Assembly (NCBI GenBank): GCA_028873745.1
Contig: JAPPNT010000013.1
Coordinates: forward strand, 604-14,584
Source of the DNA: Chloroflexota bacterium
GTDB taxonomy: Bacteria; Chloroflexota; Dehalococcoidia; Lucifugimonadales; UBA1127
DNA: 13,981 nucleotides
Direction of reading: 5' to 3'
Under the pieces are notes generated by a model. That model was given only the letters and a program-made list of their open reading frames with translations. It was not told the origin of the DNA and searched no databases. The first letter of the stretch is position 1. Each line of letters begins with the position of its first letter. Shown here one piece after another: positions 1-7,961 of the stretch. The position numbers and the translations under genes were made by a program.

Positions 1-1
1 C

Positions 2-1186
2 TTCACGCTGGTCTACAGCACCGTCTGGTTCTTCGACCTCTACTACGGCGCCGCGGCGGCGCTCGGCGCGTACGGCGTCTTCTACATGCGCCACCAGGAG
101 GTGGTGGGCGGTCACTACGAGGTGCAAAACCCCGTGGTGAACATTGTCTTCGGCCTTGTCGTGGCCGGCGTGGTGGCGTGGGCCCTCTTCGAGATCCTGT
201 ATCCCCGGTTACGGGGCCGGTTCAGCCGGAGGTCCATCCAAGGGGCAGTCGGCCTGGCGGGTATCCTTGCCGGACTGTATACGGGACTTCTTCTTGTGTA
301 CCCGGACAACCTGCACCTGTTGTTCGGTCCCGTTGCGGGGCTGGCGGTCGGCGTTGCGGTGGCGCTCGCGTTGCGAGAGGGGCTGGTACGGGTTACGAGC
401 AGCGAAGACGGGCCGATGGCGACGCTCGTGCCCGCCATCATTGGGCTGGCAGTTGGAGCGGGAGCCGCGGCGTACATCGCGGACAGGCCGGAGTCCGGGC
501 TGTACCTGAGCTGGGCGGTGTCCTGCCTGCTGGCGGGGTGCGTCGGGCTGGGGCTGTACCGGGGGCTGTACGTCACGCTGCGGAACCGGGCGCGGTCGCC
601 GCTGATCATGCTGGTGGCGTCGATGGGCATCCTGCTGGCGATCAGCGCGACGATCACCATTGTCTTCGAGAGCGCGCCCCGGCCGCTGCCCCCCGCCTTC
701 GGCAGCGGCCCTATCGAGTTCGGCGGGGGCAACATCAAGGGGTTCAACTTCTTCACGGTGGGCGTGTCGCTCGCGGGGTTTGCGGGGCTGCTGTGGCTGC
801 TGCAACGGACGTCGTTCGGGCGGTCGGTGCGGGCGATCGGCGACGACGAGGACGTGTCCAAGGTTGTGGGAATCAACACGACGGTGGTCATCGCCATCGT
901 GTTCTTCATCGGCGCGGCGTTCGCGGCGATGGCGGGCATCCTGAGCGGCCACGATACGGCGATACAGCCTCGAATGGGGCTGCTGCTGCTGCTGAAGGGG
1001 TGGATTGCGTCGGTGGTGGGCGGGATAGGCAACCTCTACGGGGCGCTGCTGGGGGGCTTCGCGCTGGGCATGGTGGAGCAGTTCGGCATCTGGGACCTGG
1101 CGGGAGAGTGGAAGGACGTCATCTCCTTTGTGGTGTTGATCCTCTTCCTCTCCTTCTGGCCCAAGGGCGTGCTGCCAAGGAAGTAG
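2..1186 (+). CDS. livH: Branched-chain amino acid ABC transporter permease LivH (5' partial, expanded)
   Basis: This is one of the two membrane subunits of a branched-chain amino acid (HAAT family) importer. The reading frame is open from base 2, so the true start lies upstream; the ATG at 86 falls after the first family-typical membrane segment and is not the start. Numbering from base 2, family-typical blocks are SFGRSVRAIGDDEDVSKVVG (271-290), the loop thought to contact the ATPase, and the glycine-rich block VVGGIGNLYGALLGG (338-352). The visible part is already 394 residues, against about 290 for a normal LivH. The excess lies at about residues 44-165 and looks like extra copies of a two-helix unit (see findings). 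It ends 4 nt before livM. The family call is firm; the specificity (leucine, other amino acid or amide) is not readable. Confidence 0.93.
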   Translation, partial: FTLVYSTVWFFDLYYGAAAALGAYGVFYMRHQEVVGGHYEVQNPVVNIVFGLVVAGVVAWALFEILYPRLRGRFSRRSIQGAVGLAGILAGLYTGLLLVYPDNLHLLFGPVAGLAVGVAVALALREGLVRVTSSEDGPMATLVPAIIGLAVGAGAAAYIADRPESGLYLSWAVSCLLAGCVGLGLYRGLYVTLRNRARSPLIMLVASMGILLAISATITIVFESAPRPLPPAFGSGPIEFGGGNIKGFNFFTVGVSLAGFAGLLWLLQRTSFGRSVRAIGDDEDVSKVVGINTTVVIAIVFFIGAAFAAMAGILSGHDTAIQPRMGLLLLLKGWIASVVGGIGNLYGALLGGFALGMVEQFGIWDLAGEWKDVISFVVLILFLSFWPKGVLPRK

Positions 1187-1190
1187 GGGC

Positions 1191-2237
1191 ATGACGACGC
1201 GTACAGGCGAGAGCACAGAGGCGGGACAGCGTCTCGGGCTGGTCGGCCGGCTGAAGAACGGCAACATCGAGCTGTGGGCCAACCTGATTGTGCTGGCGCT
1301 GGTGATCGGCTTCGTGTTCTGGCGGGGGAGCGGGTTCGCCATCACCATCGGCACGGTGTTCGCCATCTGGGCGATCCTGACGGTGAGCCTGAACCTGGTG
1401 GTGGGCTACACGGGGCTGCTCTCGGTGGGGCACATCGGCTTCTTCGGCATCGGCGCGTACAGCGTGGCGATCCTGACGTCGACGACGGACTACTCGCTGC
1501 TGCGGACGCAAAGCATCCCAACGCACGAGTGGCCGTTCTTCGCGGCGCTGCCGGTCGGCATCGTGCTGGCGGGCGCGGTGGCGCTGGTGGTGGGGGTGGT
1601 GTTCAACCGCTTCCGGGACGACGTGTTCGTGCTGGTGTCGTTCGGATTTGCCATCATCTCATTCAACCTGTTCCTCAACGCGGGGGCGATCACGCGCGGG
1701 GCCTTCGGCATCCACGAGGTCGCGCGGCCGAACATCGTTGGGCGGACGCTGGACGGCGAGCTGGAGTACCTGATCATGGCGCTGGCGTGCCTGGCCATCG
1801 TGTCGCTGGTGGCGTGGGCCATCGTGACATCGTCGTTCGGGCGGGTGCTGACGGCGATACGGGAGGACGAGCAGGCGGCGGCGGTGTTCGGGTACCGGGT
1901 GACGCACTACAAGCTGGCTATCTGGGTGATCTCGGCGATGATGGCGGCGATGGCGGGCGGGTTGTTCTCGAGCTGGACGTCGTTCATCGACCCCAACTCG
2001 TTCATCCTGCTGGAGTCGATCCTGCTGGTGTCCATCGTCATCCTCGGGGGGCTGGCGACGATCTGGGGATCGCTGCTGGGCGCGATGACCTTCGTGCTGC
2101 TGGAGGAGGGGATGCGGTTCCTGCCGTTCATCCCGGACGTGTACGTCGGCCAGGCCCGGCAGGTGGCGCTGGGCGTGCTGCTGGTGGTGCTCATGCTCTT
2201 CCGGCCGCAGGGGCTGATGGGGAGGTACAAGCTATGA
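1191..2237 (+). CDS. livM: Branched-chain amino acid ABC transporter permease LivM
   Basis: This is the second membrane subunit, partner of LivH, at 348 residues (normal length). A short soluble N-terminus (1-27) is followed by about eight to ten hydrophobic segments. Family hallmarks are the N-terminal block NLVVGYTGLLSVGHIGFFGI (68-87), the cytoplasmic loop SSFGRVLTAIREDEQAAAVFG (214-234) and the glycine-rich ILGGLATIWGSLLGA (284-298). The end, RPQGLMGRYKL, is also typical of LivM. The ATG is 4 nt after the livH stop, with GGGG just upstream as a modest ribosome site, so translation is probably coupled to livH. The stop overlaps the livG start (ATGA). Nothing looks broken. Confidence 0.95.
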   Translation: MTTRTGESTEAGQRLGLVGRLKNGNIELWANLIVLALVIGFVFWRGSGFAITIGTVFAIWAILTVSLNLVVGYTGLLSVGHIGFFGIGAYSVAILTSTTDYSLLRTQSIPTHEWPFFAALPVGIVLAGAVALVVGVVFNRFRDDVFVLVSFGFAIISFNLFLNAGAITRGAFGIHEVARPNIVGRTLDGELEYLIMALACLAIVSLVAWAIVTSSFGRVLTAIREDEQAAAVFGYRVTHYKLAIWVISAMMAAMAGGLFSSWTSFIDPNSFILLESILLVSIVILGGLATIWGSLLGAMTFVLLEEGMRFLPFIPDVYVGQARQVALGVLLVVLMLFRPQGLMGRYKL

Positions 2238-2995
2238 CGCAGATACCGGCCCGGGACGCGGAGCGCTACGCCCTCGGCACGGTGGGCGTCAGCAAGAACT
2301 TCGGCGGGGTGCAGGCGCTGCACCGGCTGTCGATCTCCATCCCGCGGGGACAGATCACGTGCGTCATCGGCCCGAACGGGTCCGGGAAGTCGACGCTCAT
2401 CAACATCCTGAGCGGCATGCTTCCCCTCGACAGCGGCATGGTCATCGTCGACGGGGAGGGCCTGCACGTGGTGCACCCGTATGAGATGCCGGACCTGGGC
2501 ATCACGCGGACGTTCCAGGACGTGCGGGTGTTCAACCAGATCAGCGTGTGGGACAACATCATGGTGGTGCTCACCCGGCGGAAGCTGCTGCCGGCCCTGC
2601 TCGAGCGGGGGAAGGCGTCGCAGCGGGAGCGGGCGGAGCAGGCGCTGCGCGACGTTGGGATGTGGGACAAGCGGAACTCACTCGCCGAGGACCTCTCGTA
2701 CGGGCAGCGGAAGCTGCTGGAGATGGCGCGGGCGATGGCGCTGGACGCGAGCATCTACCTCTTCGACGAGCCGTTTGCGGGGCTGTTCCCGCAGATGTTG
2801 ACTCGGGTGAAAGACATCTTCAAGCAGCTCCGGGCGCGGGGCAAGAGCATCCTGTTCATCACGCACAACATGGACATCGTGCGGGAGCTCTCAGACCACC
2901 TCATCGTCATGGACAGCGGCGAGCTGCTGGTGGAGGGCGACGTAGACGAGGTGCTCGCGCGGCGCGAGGTCATCGAGGCGTACTTGGGCGACTGA
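2234..2995 (+). CDS. livG: Branched-chain amino acid ABC transporter ATP-binding protein LivG
   Basis: This is a cytoplasmic ATPase that powers the LivHM channel, 253 residues long. The ATG at 2234 shares ATGA with the livM stop, which fixes the start and implies translational coupling. The nucleotide-binding parts are in order: Walker A GPNGSGKST (46-54), Q-loop glutamine 95, signature LSYGQ (154-158; Tyr for the usual Gly is common in LivG), Walker B YLFDEP (175-180) with Glu179, and switch His211. The pair LivG plus LivF is characteristic of amino acid importers of this class. The gene is followed by a 203-bp repeat-bearing gap before livF. Confidence 0.95.
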   Translation: MTQIPARDAERYALGTVGVSKNFGGVQALHRLSISIPRGQITCVIGPNGSGKSTLINILSGMLPLDSGMVIVDGEGLHVVHPYEMPDLGITRTFQDVRVFNQISVWDNIMVVLTRRKLLPALLERGKASQRERAEQALRDVGMWDKRNSLAEDLSYGQRKLLEMARAMALDASIYLFDEPFAGLFPQMLTRVKDIFKQLRARGKSILFITHNMDIVRELSDHLIVMDSGELLVEGDVDEVLARREVIEAYLGD

Positions 2996-3024
2996 GGCGA
3001 GCGAGGGGGAAAGGGGCCGTATGC

Positions 3025-3180
3025 GTCGGGGTTACTGCCATAGCAGGAACGACAGAGTGGGTGGCGGGGGCCTGGGCACCGGCTTCCGCCGGTGAAACGG
3101 GGGACGGGGCACCCTTCGACAAGCTCAGGGCGAACGGTGTCCCGTTTGTCGGGGTTCCTGCCTTCGCAGGAACGACGGGG
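3025..3180. repeat. Composite palindromic interspersed repeat in the livG-livF gap
   Basis: Two 29-nt copies (3025-3053 and 3148-3176) differ at 3 positions. Each reads GTCGGGGTT, then a hairpin of the form CTGC-N4-GCAG, then GAACGAC. The right copy has a perfect 8-bp stem (3154-3161 with 3166-3173, loop CTTC); the left copy has one mismatch. Between them lie a 7-bp hairpin (CACCGGC 3077-3083 with GCCGGTG 3088-3094) and the motif CCCTTCGACAAGCTCAGG (3112-3129). That last motif is known as a dispersed repeat in several bacterial genomes. The block fills most of the 203 bases between livG and livF. The open frame running through it into livF is not coding-like, so I treat it as non-coding. Confidence 0.8.
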
Positions 3181-3198
3181 ATTTGCGAGGCGGCAAGG

Positions 3199-4002
3199 AT
3201 GGCGGAAGAGCGGGAGCTACAGCAGAGCGAACAGCAGGCAGGGCCGAACGGATCCGACGCCGGGCGCTTCATGCTGGGGATGGAGAACGTCTCCGTTCGC
3301 TACGGGGCCGTCGCGGCGCTGGAGCATGCCTCGCTGGGCATTCGCGAGGGCGAGGTCGTGGCGGTCATGGGGCCGAACGGCGCTGGGAAGTCGACGGTGT
3401 TGAAGGCGATCATGGGGCTGGCGCCCGTCGCCGAGGGACAGGTGTACTGGCGCGACGCGCCGCTGACGACGGCAACGCACGAGATCGTCAAGCACGGCAT
3501 CGCCTTCGTGCCGCAGGGGCGGCGGCTGTTCACGCATTTGACCATCGAGGAGAACCTCGAAATGGGATGCCCGTACCTGCGCGACAAGACGGAGCGGCGC
3601 CGGCGGATGGACACGGTGATGGAGCTATTCCCCATCCTGCACGACAAGCGCAAGGACCTCGCGAGCCAGATGTCGGGCGGGCAACAACAGATGCTGGCGC
3701 TGGGCCGCGGCCTGATGGCCAACCCCGAGGTGCTGCTGCTGGACGAGCCGACGCTGGGACTCGCCCCCAACATCGTGGCGAGCGTGTTCTTCAACGTCTC
3801 GCGCATCAGCGAGGAGCTGGGGACGATGATCATGGTGGTGGAGCACAACATCAAGGGCGTGCTGGACATCGTGGACCGGTGCTACATCCTCGACACGGGG
3901 CGCGTGGTCTTCGAGGGGACGCCGGACGACGTGCGCTCGACGCACATCCTGACGGAGGTGTTCCTGGGCAAGGTGCAGCCGATGGACGGAGAGGAAGAGT
4001 AG
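3199..4002 (+). CDS. livF: Branched-chain amino acid ABC transporter ATP-binding protein LivF
   Basis: This is the second ATPase of the Liv importer, 267 residues from the ATG at 3199, which has GAGG at 3186-3189. The motifs are Walker A GPNGAGKST (58-66), Q-loop Gln106 within VPQGRRLF, signature MSGGQQQ (158-164), Walker B LLLDEP (179-184) with Glu183, and switch His216. The VPQGRRLFTHLTIEENL stretch is typical of LivF. The first ~24 residues are polar, and a later start at Met25 or Met28 would match the usual LivF length (about 235-240), so the start is uncertain. The frame is open further upstream, but that part translates the repeat. It is last in the liv operon. The repeat hairpins upstream could alter its mRNA level relative to livG. 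Confidence 0.93.
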   Translation: MAEERELQQSEQQAGPNGSDAGRFMLGMENVSVRYGAVAALEHASLGIREGEVVAVMGPNGAGKSTVLKAIMGLAPVAEGQVYWRDAPLTTATHEIVKHGIAFVPQGRRLFTHLTIEENLEMGCPYLRDKTERRRRMDTVMELFPILHDKRKDLASQMSGGQQQMLALGRGLMANPEVLLLDEPTLGLAPNIVASVFFNVSRISEELGTMIMVVEHNIKGVLDIVDRCYILDTGRVVFEGTPDDVRSTHILTEVFLGKVQPMDGEEE

Positions 4003-4090
4003 CCCCCGGCATCGCGGGTGGACTTCGTCGCAGGGCTCGATTTGGGATACTAGAGTTTGCGCGCCGCAATGATGCGATGCTAGAGTGAGG

Positions 4091-4111
4091 CGGTCAGGTC
4101 TAAATTGACCG
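4091..4111 (+). promoter_or_regulatory. Inverted repeat before the GH15 gene
   Basis: CGGTCA (4091-4096) and TGACCG (4106-4111) form a perfect 6-bp inverted repeat with a 9-nt AT-rich spacer, ending 12 nt before the GTG start. It could be an operator or a small mRNA hairpin next to the ribosome site. The rest of the 121-bp gap after livF (4003-4123) holds two near-copies of GATRCTAGAGT (4046-4056 and 4076-4086), the first resembling an extended -10 (TGGGATACT). No clear -35 is seen. The function is inferred from position only. Confidence 0.35.
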
Positions 4112-4123
4112 CAAGAAGAAGAC

Positions 4124-5974
4124 GTGTACGACTACGGCCTCATCGGCGACATGTCCTCAGCGGCGCTGGTCGGCACCGACGGTTCCATCGACTGGTGCTG
4201 TTTGCCCCGTTTTGACTCACCAAGCGTCTTCGCAGCCCTTCTCGACAAGGACATTGGCGGCAGGTTCCGCATCAGGCCAGCCTCCACGTTCTCCGCCGCG
4301 CTCCAAGCGTACGTGCAGGACACCAACATCCTTCGCACGACGTTCAATACCTCAACGGGCACCGTGACCGTCACCGACTTCATGCCCATTCGCGACAGCG
4401 ACATGGATAGTGTGCCCGACACCAATCCAGACGAACCACCGGAAGTGCACCGCATCGTCACCTGCACGTCGGGCAGCGTGGAGATGCAGTGCGACTTCCA
4501 ACCGCGCCACGACTACGCGCGGTCGGTGCCCGAGATCCGCGCCATTCGCGGCAACGGCAACGGGCTCGCCATCGAGGCGCATGGCGGGCGGCAGAGCATG
4601 ACGCTGATTGCTGACGTGGCGCTGCCGGTGAACGGCGAAGGCGTCTCGGGCACATTCACGCTGTCGCAGGGAGAGTCGGCGACGTTTGTGCTGGCCTACG
4701 GGCACGGAAGGTCGTCGGTACTGGAGCGGTACCGAACACAGGAAAAGCTGCAGCATACGCGGGAGTACTGGGAGGGCCTGGTCACGGCGATGAACTACAC
4801 GGGGCTGTGGCGCGAACAGGTCGTGCGCTCGTTCCTGCTGCTGCACCTGATGATGTACCGCGGGACGGGAGCAATCGTCGCGGCGCCGACGACGAGCCTG
4901 CCGGAGACCATCGGCGGGTCGCGGAACTGGGACTACCGGTACTCGTGGCTGCGGGACACGAGCTTCGCCGTCGACATCCTGTACCGGCTGGGCGACGTCT
5001 ACGGCGCGGACCGCTACGTCCAATGGCTGCTGGAGCAGTGCCAATTGAGCCGGCGCCGGACGCGCATCGTCTACGGGATCACGCGGTCGTCATCGCTGAA
5101 GGAGCAGGTGCTCGACCATCTGCGGGGGTACGAGGACTCGCGGCCGGTGCGCATCGGGAATGGCGCGGCGGAGCACCTGCAGATGGACGTATTCGGCGAG
5201 GTGATCGCGTCGATACACTCGCTGCTGGTGCTGCACGGCGAAATCCCGGAGGAGGCGTGGGACCTGGTTGTCTCGCTGGCGGAGACGGTCATCGAGAACT
5301 GGCAGCGGCGCGATCGCGGGGTGTGGGAGGTCCGGGGGGAGCAGCAGCACTTCGTTTACTCGAAGGTGCTGTGCTGGACAGCGCTGGACACGGCGGCGTA
5401 CATCGCGGCGGCGGTCGGACAGCGACGGCAATACCGGCGGTGGGGGCAGGTGGCATTCATCATCAAGTCTGAGGTGCTGGACCAGGGCTGGAGCGCGGCC
5501 AAGGGGGCGTTCCGGCAACGCTACGGCAGCGACGCCCTGGACGCGTCCAACCTGGCGATCCCGTTCTTCAGCCTCATCGGGCGCGACGACCCGCGCGTCA
5601 GGCAGAACGTCGACGCAATCGAGCGGGAGCTGACCGATGGGCCGCTCGTCTGGCGCTACATTCCGGAGGAGACGGACGACGGGCTGGACGCGCAGCCCGA
5701 GGGGGCGTTCACGCTGCTGAGCTTCTGGCTGCTGGGCAACCTCATCTACACAGGACAGACGGACAGGGCCTTCGACTACTTCCACGACGTCATCACCCGG
5801 TGCGCCAACCATGTGGGGCTGTTCGCGGAGATGTACGACCCGGCGGCAAACAGGCAACTTGGGAACTTCCCACAGGCGTACTCGCACATCGGGCTGATCC
5901 ACACGGCGCTGAACCTCTCGGGCTTCATTGCGGATACGCCGACGCGACTGATCCGGCCGCGCCAGCAGGGGTAG
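4124..5974 (+). CDS. Glycoside hydrolase family 15 protein (glucoamylase/trehalase-like)
   Basis: This is an inverting alpha-glucosidase-type enzyme acting on alpha-linked glucosides such as starch-type oligosaccharides or trehalose. It is 616 residues long with no signal peptide, so probably cytoplasmic. The N-terminal beta domain starts with the family block DYGLIGDMSSAALVGTDGSI. The (alpha/alpha)6 barrel follows, with RNWDYRYSWLRD at 267-278 and PVRIGNGAAEH in mid-barrel. Glu402 in VWEVRG and Glu569 in LFAEMYDP are the expected catalytic acid and base; GNFPQAYSHIGLI is the typical C-terminal block. The start is GTG at 4124: an in-frame TGA lies 16 nt upstream and no ATG lies between, and the purine-rich AAGAAGAAG serves as a weak ribosome site. 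Substrate choice within GH15 cannot be decided here. It sits alone between two transporter units. Confidence 0.92.
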   Translation: MYDYGLIGDMSSAALVGTDGSIDWCCLPRFDSPSVFAALLDKDIGGRFRIRPASTFSAALQAYVQDTNILRTTFNTSTGTVTVTDFMPIRDSDMDSVPDTNPDEPPEVHRIVTCTSGSVEMQCDFQPRHDYARSVPEIRAIRGNGNGLAIEAHGGRQSMTLIADVALPVNGEGVSGTFTLSQGESATFVLAYGHGRSSVLERYRTQEKLQHTREYWEGLVTAMNYTGLWREQVVRSFLLLHLMMYRGTGAIVAAPTTSLPETIGGSRNWDYRYSWLRDTSFAVDILYRLGDVYGADRYVQWLLEQCQLSRRRTRIVYGITRSSSLKEQVLDHLRGYEDSRPVRIGNGAAEHLQMDVFGEVIASIHSLLVLHGEIPEEAWDLVVSLAETVIENWQRRDRGVWEVRGEQQHFVYSKVLCWTALDTAAYIAAAVGQRRQYRRWGQVAFIIKSEVLDQGWSAAKGAFRQRYGSDALDASNLAIPFFSLIGRDDPRVRQNVDAIERELTDGPLVWRYIPEETDDGLDAQPEGAFTLLSFWLLGNLIYTGQTDRAFDYFHDVITRCANHVGLFAEMYDPAANRQLGNFPQAYSHIGLIHTALNLSGFIADTPTRLIRPRQQG

Positions 5975-5976
5975 GG

Positions 5977-6022
5977 CAAGGCCGCCATTCGCCTTGACTT
6001 TGCCCCCACCGGCAATTATGTT
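5977..6022 (+). promoter_or_regulatory. Predicted promoter of dppBC, with an overlapping hairpin
   Basis: TTGACT (5994-5999) and TATGTT (6017-6022) are separated by 17 nt, a good sigma-70-type spacing, and lie 33 nt before the dppB start. A small inverted repeat, CAAGGC (5977-5982) with GCCTTG (5991-5996), overlaps the -35. It lies just after the GH15 stop, so it might be a weak terminator for that gene or a site affecting promoter use. The -10 matches only 4 of 6 consensus positions. Confidence 0.55.
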
Positions 6023-6054
6023 GCCCACACGCAGCGGCCTCTACGGGGGATGAC

Positions 6055-6981
6055 GTGCAGCGATACATCCTGATACGGCTCTTCCACGGACTCATCGCCT
6101 TCCTGGGCGTAACCATTCTCATCTTTTCCCTGGTACGACTGTCCGGCGACCCGCTGGACAACCTGCTGAGCGAAGAGGACGACGAGGAAACGGCGCAGTA
6201 CGTGCGGCAACTGTGGGGGCTCGACCGGCCGCTGGCGGTGCAGTACTTCACCTACATGGGCAACGTGCTGCAGGGGGAGTTCGGGCCGTCCTTCAGCTTC
6301 GACGCGTCCGCCGGCGAGCTCATCAAACGGCGGCTGCCCAACACGCTGCTGCTGGGCGGCCTTGCAACGGCCATCAGCTTCCCACTGTCGATAGCCATCG
6401 GGGTGTTCACGGCAGTCAGACGTGACTCGTTTCTTGACTATGGAGGGAAGTCGCTGGCCATCGTTGGTCAGGCGACTCCGGACTTCTGGATCGCCATCAT
6501 CCTCATTTGGATCTTCGCGGTCACGCTGGGGTGGCTGCCAACTTCGGGGAAGGGGGAGATCGACCACCTTGTGCTGCCTGTCATTGTGCTTGCGCTGCCG
6601 AGCGCGGCGACGCTGCGGCTGATGCGATCGGCGATGTTGAACCAGCTCGACTCCGAGTACGTCAAGCTGGCGCGCATCAAGGGACTGCCGGAGTGGAAGA
6701 TCATCTGGAAGCACGCCTTCCGAAACGCGGCGATTGTGCCGCTGACATTCATGAGCGTGATCATCGCGCAACTGGTGTCAGGGTCGATCGTGGTGGAGAC
6801 GATATTCGCGTGGCCGGGGATGGGGCAACTCGCGATTCAGGCGATCAACGCCCGCGACTACCACGTGGTGCAGGCGCTAGCGCTGATGGGCTCGACCATC
6901 CTGATCCTCATGCATCTGGTCACGGACATCGCGTACGTGTACGCGGACCCGCGAATCCGGTTCACGCGGATTAACCGGTAG
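6055..6981 (+). CDS. dppB: Peptide/nickel-type ABC transporter permease (DppB family)
   Basis: This is an inner-membrane permease of the family-5 importer class (dipeptides, oligopeptides, nickel or other solutes), 308 residues. The start is GTG at 6055 with GGGGA nearby; the overlapping ATG at 6050 is out of frame. The N-terminus YILIRLFHGLIAFLGVTILI is the typical first helix. It is followed by a periplasmic loop with the family's LGLDRP-like region (here WGLDRPLAVQYFTYMGNVLQ), then further helices. The EAA-type loop for ATPase contact is EYVKLARIKGLPEWKI (201-216). The block ETIFAWPGMGQLAIQAINAR is characteristic of DppB. dppC follows after 30 nt. No dppD/dppF ATPase genes are present in the window, so the ATPases must be encoded elsewhere. 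Confidence 0.93.
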   Translation: MQRYILIRLFHGLIAFLGVTILIFSLVRLSGDPLDNLLSEEDDEETAQYVRQLWGLDRPLAVQYFTYMGNVLQGEFGPSFSFDASAGELIKRRLPNTLLLGGLATAISFPLSIAIGVFTAVRRDSFLDYGGKSLAIVGQATPDFWIAIILIWIFAVTLGWLPTSGKGEIDHLVLPVIVLALPSAATLRLMRSAMLNQLDSEYVKLARIKGLPEWKIIWKHAFRNAAIVPLTFMSVIIAQLVSGSIVVETIFAWPGMGQLAIQAINARDYHVVQALALMGSTILILMHLVTDIAYVYADPRIRFTRINR

Positions 6982-7011
6982 GCGCCCAAGCAGGGGACGG
7001 AGAGGGACGGC

Positions 7012-7923
7012 ATGGCGACATTCGCCGACGCGAGACGAGAGGGCGCACTGGAGCAGTCCCAGTCCCGCTACCAGCGGGTCATGGGGGCGCTTCGGGGGCT
7101 GCCGTTCATCTGGGTGTTCATTCTGCTGGTGGTGCTGATCATCCCCGGACTGTTTGCGCCAATCATCGCACCGCACGACCCGCTGGACGGCGACCTGACA
7201 AGGCGGTTGGCGCCGCCCGTGTGGGACGTCGAGGGATCGTGGGAGCATATCCTGGGCACGGACCGGCAGGGGCGCGACCAGCTCAGCCGGCTGATCTACG
7301 GCTCGCGCATCGCGCTCTTCGTCTCGATGACGGCGCTGCTGATCTCGGCGACTATCGGGACGACGCTGGGACTGGTGTCGGGGTGGTACGGCGGGTGGAT
7401 GGACCACATCGTCCAACGAATAGTCGACATAAAAGCATCCATTCCGGCGATTCTTTTGGCTCTCATTTTCGTGAGCATCTTCGGGCAGAGCGTGTTCGTG
7501 GCGATCGCAGTCATCGCCATCTTCCTGTGGAACCGGTATACGCGGCTGATACGGGCGGAGACGCTCTCGCTGCGGAACATGGATTTCGTGGCGCGGGCGC
7601 GGGTGTCCGGTTGCTCGACGCCGAGGATCATCGTCAAGCACATCCTGCCGAACGTGGCGAACACACTTATCGTGCTGGCGACGCTGGAGGTGGGCGTCGT
7701 CATCATCCTGGAGTCGACGCTGAGCTTCCTGGGGGTGGGCATCCCGCGGCCGACGCCGGCGTGGGGTGTAATGGTGGCGGACGGACGCAACTATCTGGCG
7801 GTGGCGTGGTGGGTGGCCGTGATCCCCGGGCTGGGCATCTTCCTGACGGTGCTCTCGCTCAACCTCTTCGGCGACTGGCTGCGAGACCGGCTGGACCCGA
7901 AGCTGAGGCAGGTGCAGCGGTGA
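7012..7923 (+). CDS. dppC: Peptide/nickel-type ABC transporter permease (DppC family)
   Basis: This is the second permease subunit, partner of the upstream DppB-type protein, at 303 residues (normal). The ATG is preceded by the purine-rich GGAGAGGGA. A soluble N-terminus (1-25) precedes a first helix at about 30-52. The sequence ILGTDRQGRDQLSRLIYGSR is the DppC hallmark after the first periplasmic stretch. The EAA-type loop is DFVARARVSGCSTPRI (191-206), and LESTLSFLGVGIPRPTPAWG is the conserved C-terminal block. It is in one operon with dppB (30-nt gap), and the small membrane protein gene follows 38 nt later. The substrate is unknown. The nearest binding protein gene (8602-10401) is on the opposite strand and may or may not be its partner. 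Confidence 0.93.
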   Translation: MATFADARREGALEQSQSRYQRVMGALRGLPFIWVFILLVVLIIPGLFAPIIAPHDPLDGDLTRRLAPPVWDVEGSWEHILGTDRQGRDQLSRLIYGSRIALFVSMTALLISATIGTTLGLVSGWYGGWMDHIVQRIVDIKASIPAILLALIFVSIFGQSVFVAIAVIAIFLWNRYTRLIRAETLSLRNMDFVARARVSGCSTPRIIVKHILPNVANTLIVLATLEVGVVIILESTLSFLGVGIPRPTPAWGVMVADGRNYLAVAWWVAVIPGLGIFLTVLSLNLFGDWLRDRLDPKLRQVQR

Positions 7924-7961
7924 GCGCGCCCGGCCGCTCGGCGTCTCCCAAGGAGTAGGCG

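Noticed and set aside
86..88. ATG at 86 as the start of livH
   Set aside because: The frame is open from base 2 and the residues before it (YYGAAAALGAYGVFY) match the first membrane segment of LivH, so the gene begins upstream of the window.
115..1366. Long antisense open frames opposite livH and livM
   Set aside because: They are rich in Arg, Pro, Ser and His with no recognisable domain, as expected from the complement of high-GC coding sequence; the sense strand has clear LivH and LivM motifs.
3025..3176. CRISPR array from the two 29-nt repeats
   Set aside because: There are only two imperfect copies, the spacing is ~94 nt, and the repeat is a self-contained hairpin with other repeat motifs between; no cas genes are present.
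2548..3198. Upstream extension of livF through the livG-livF gap
   Set aside because: The frame is open, but it translates the reverse-phase of livG and then the palindromic repeat; LivF homology begins only after 3199.
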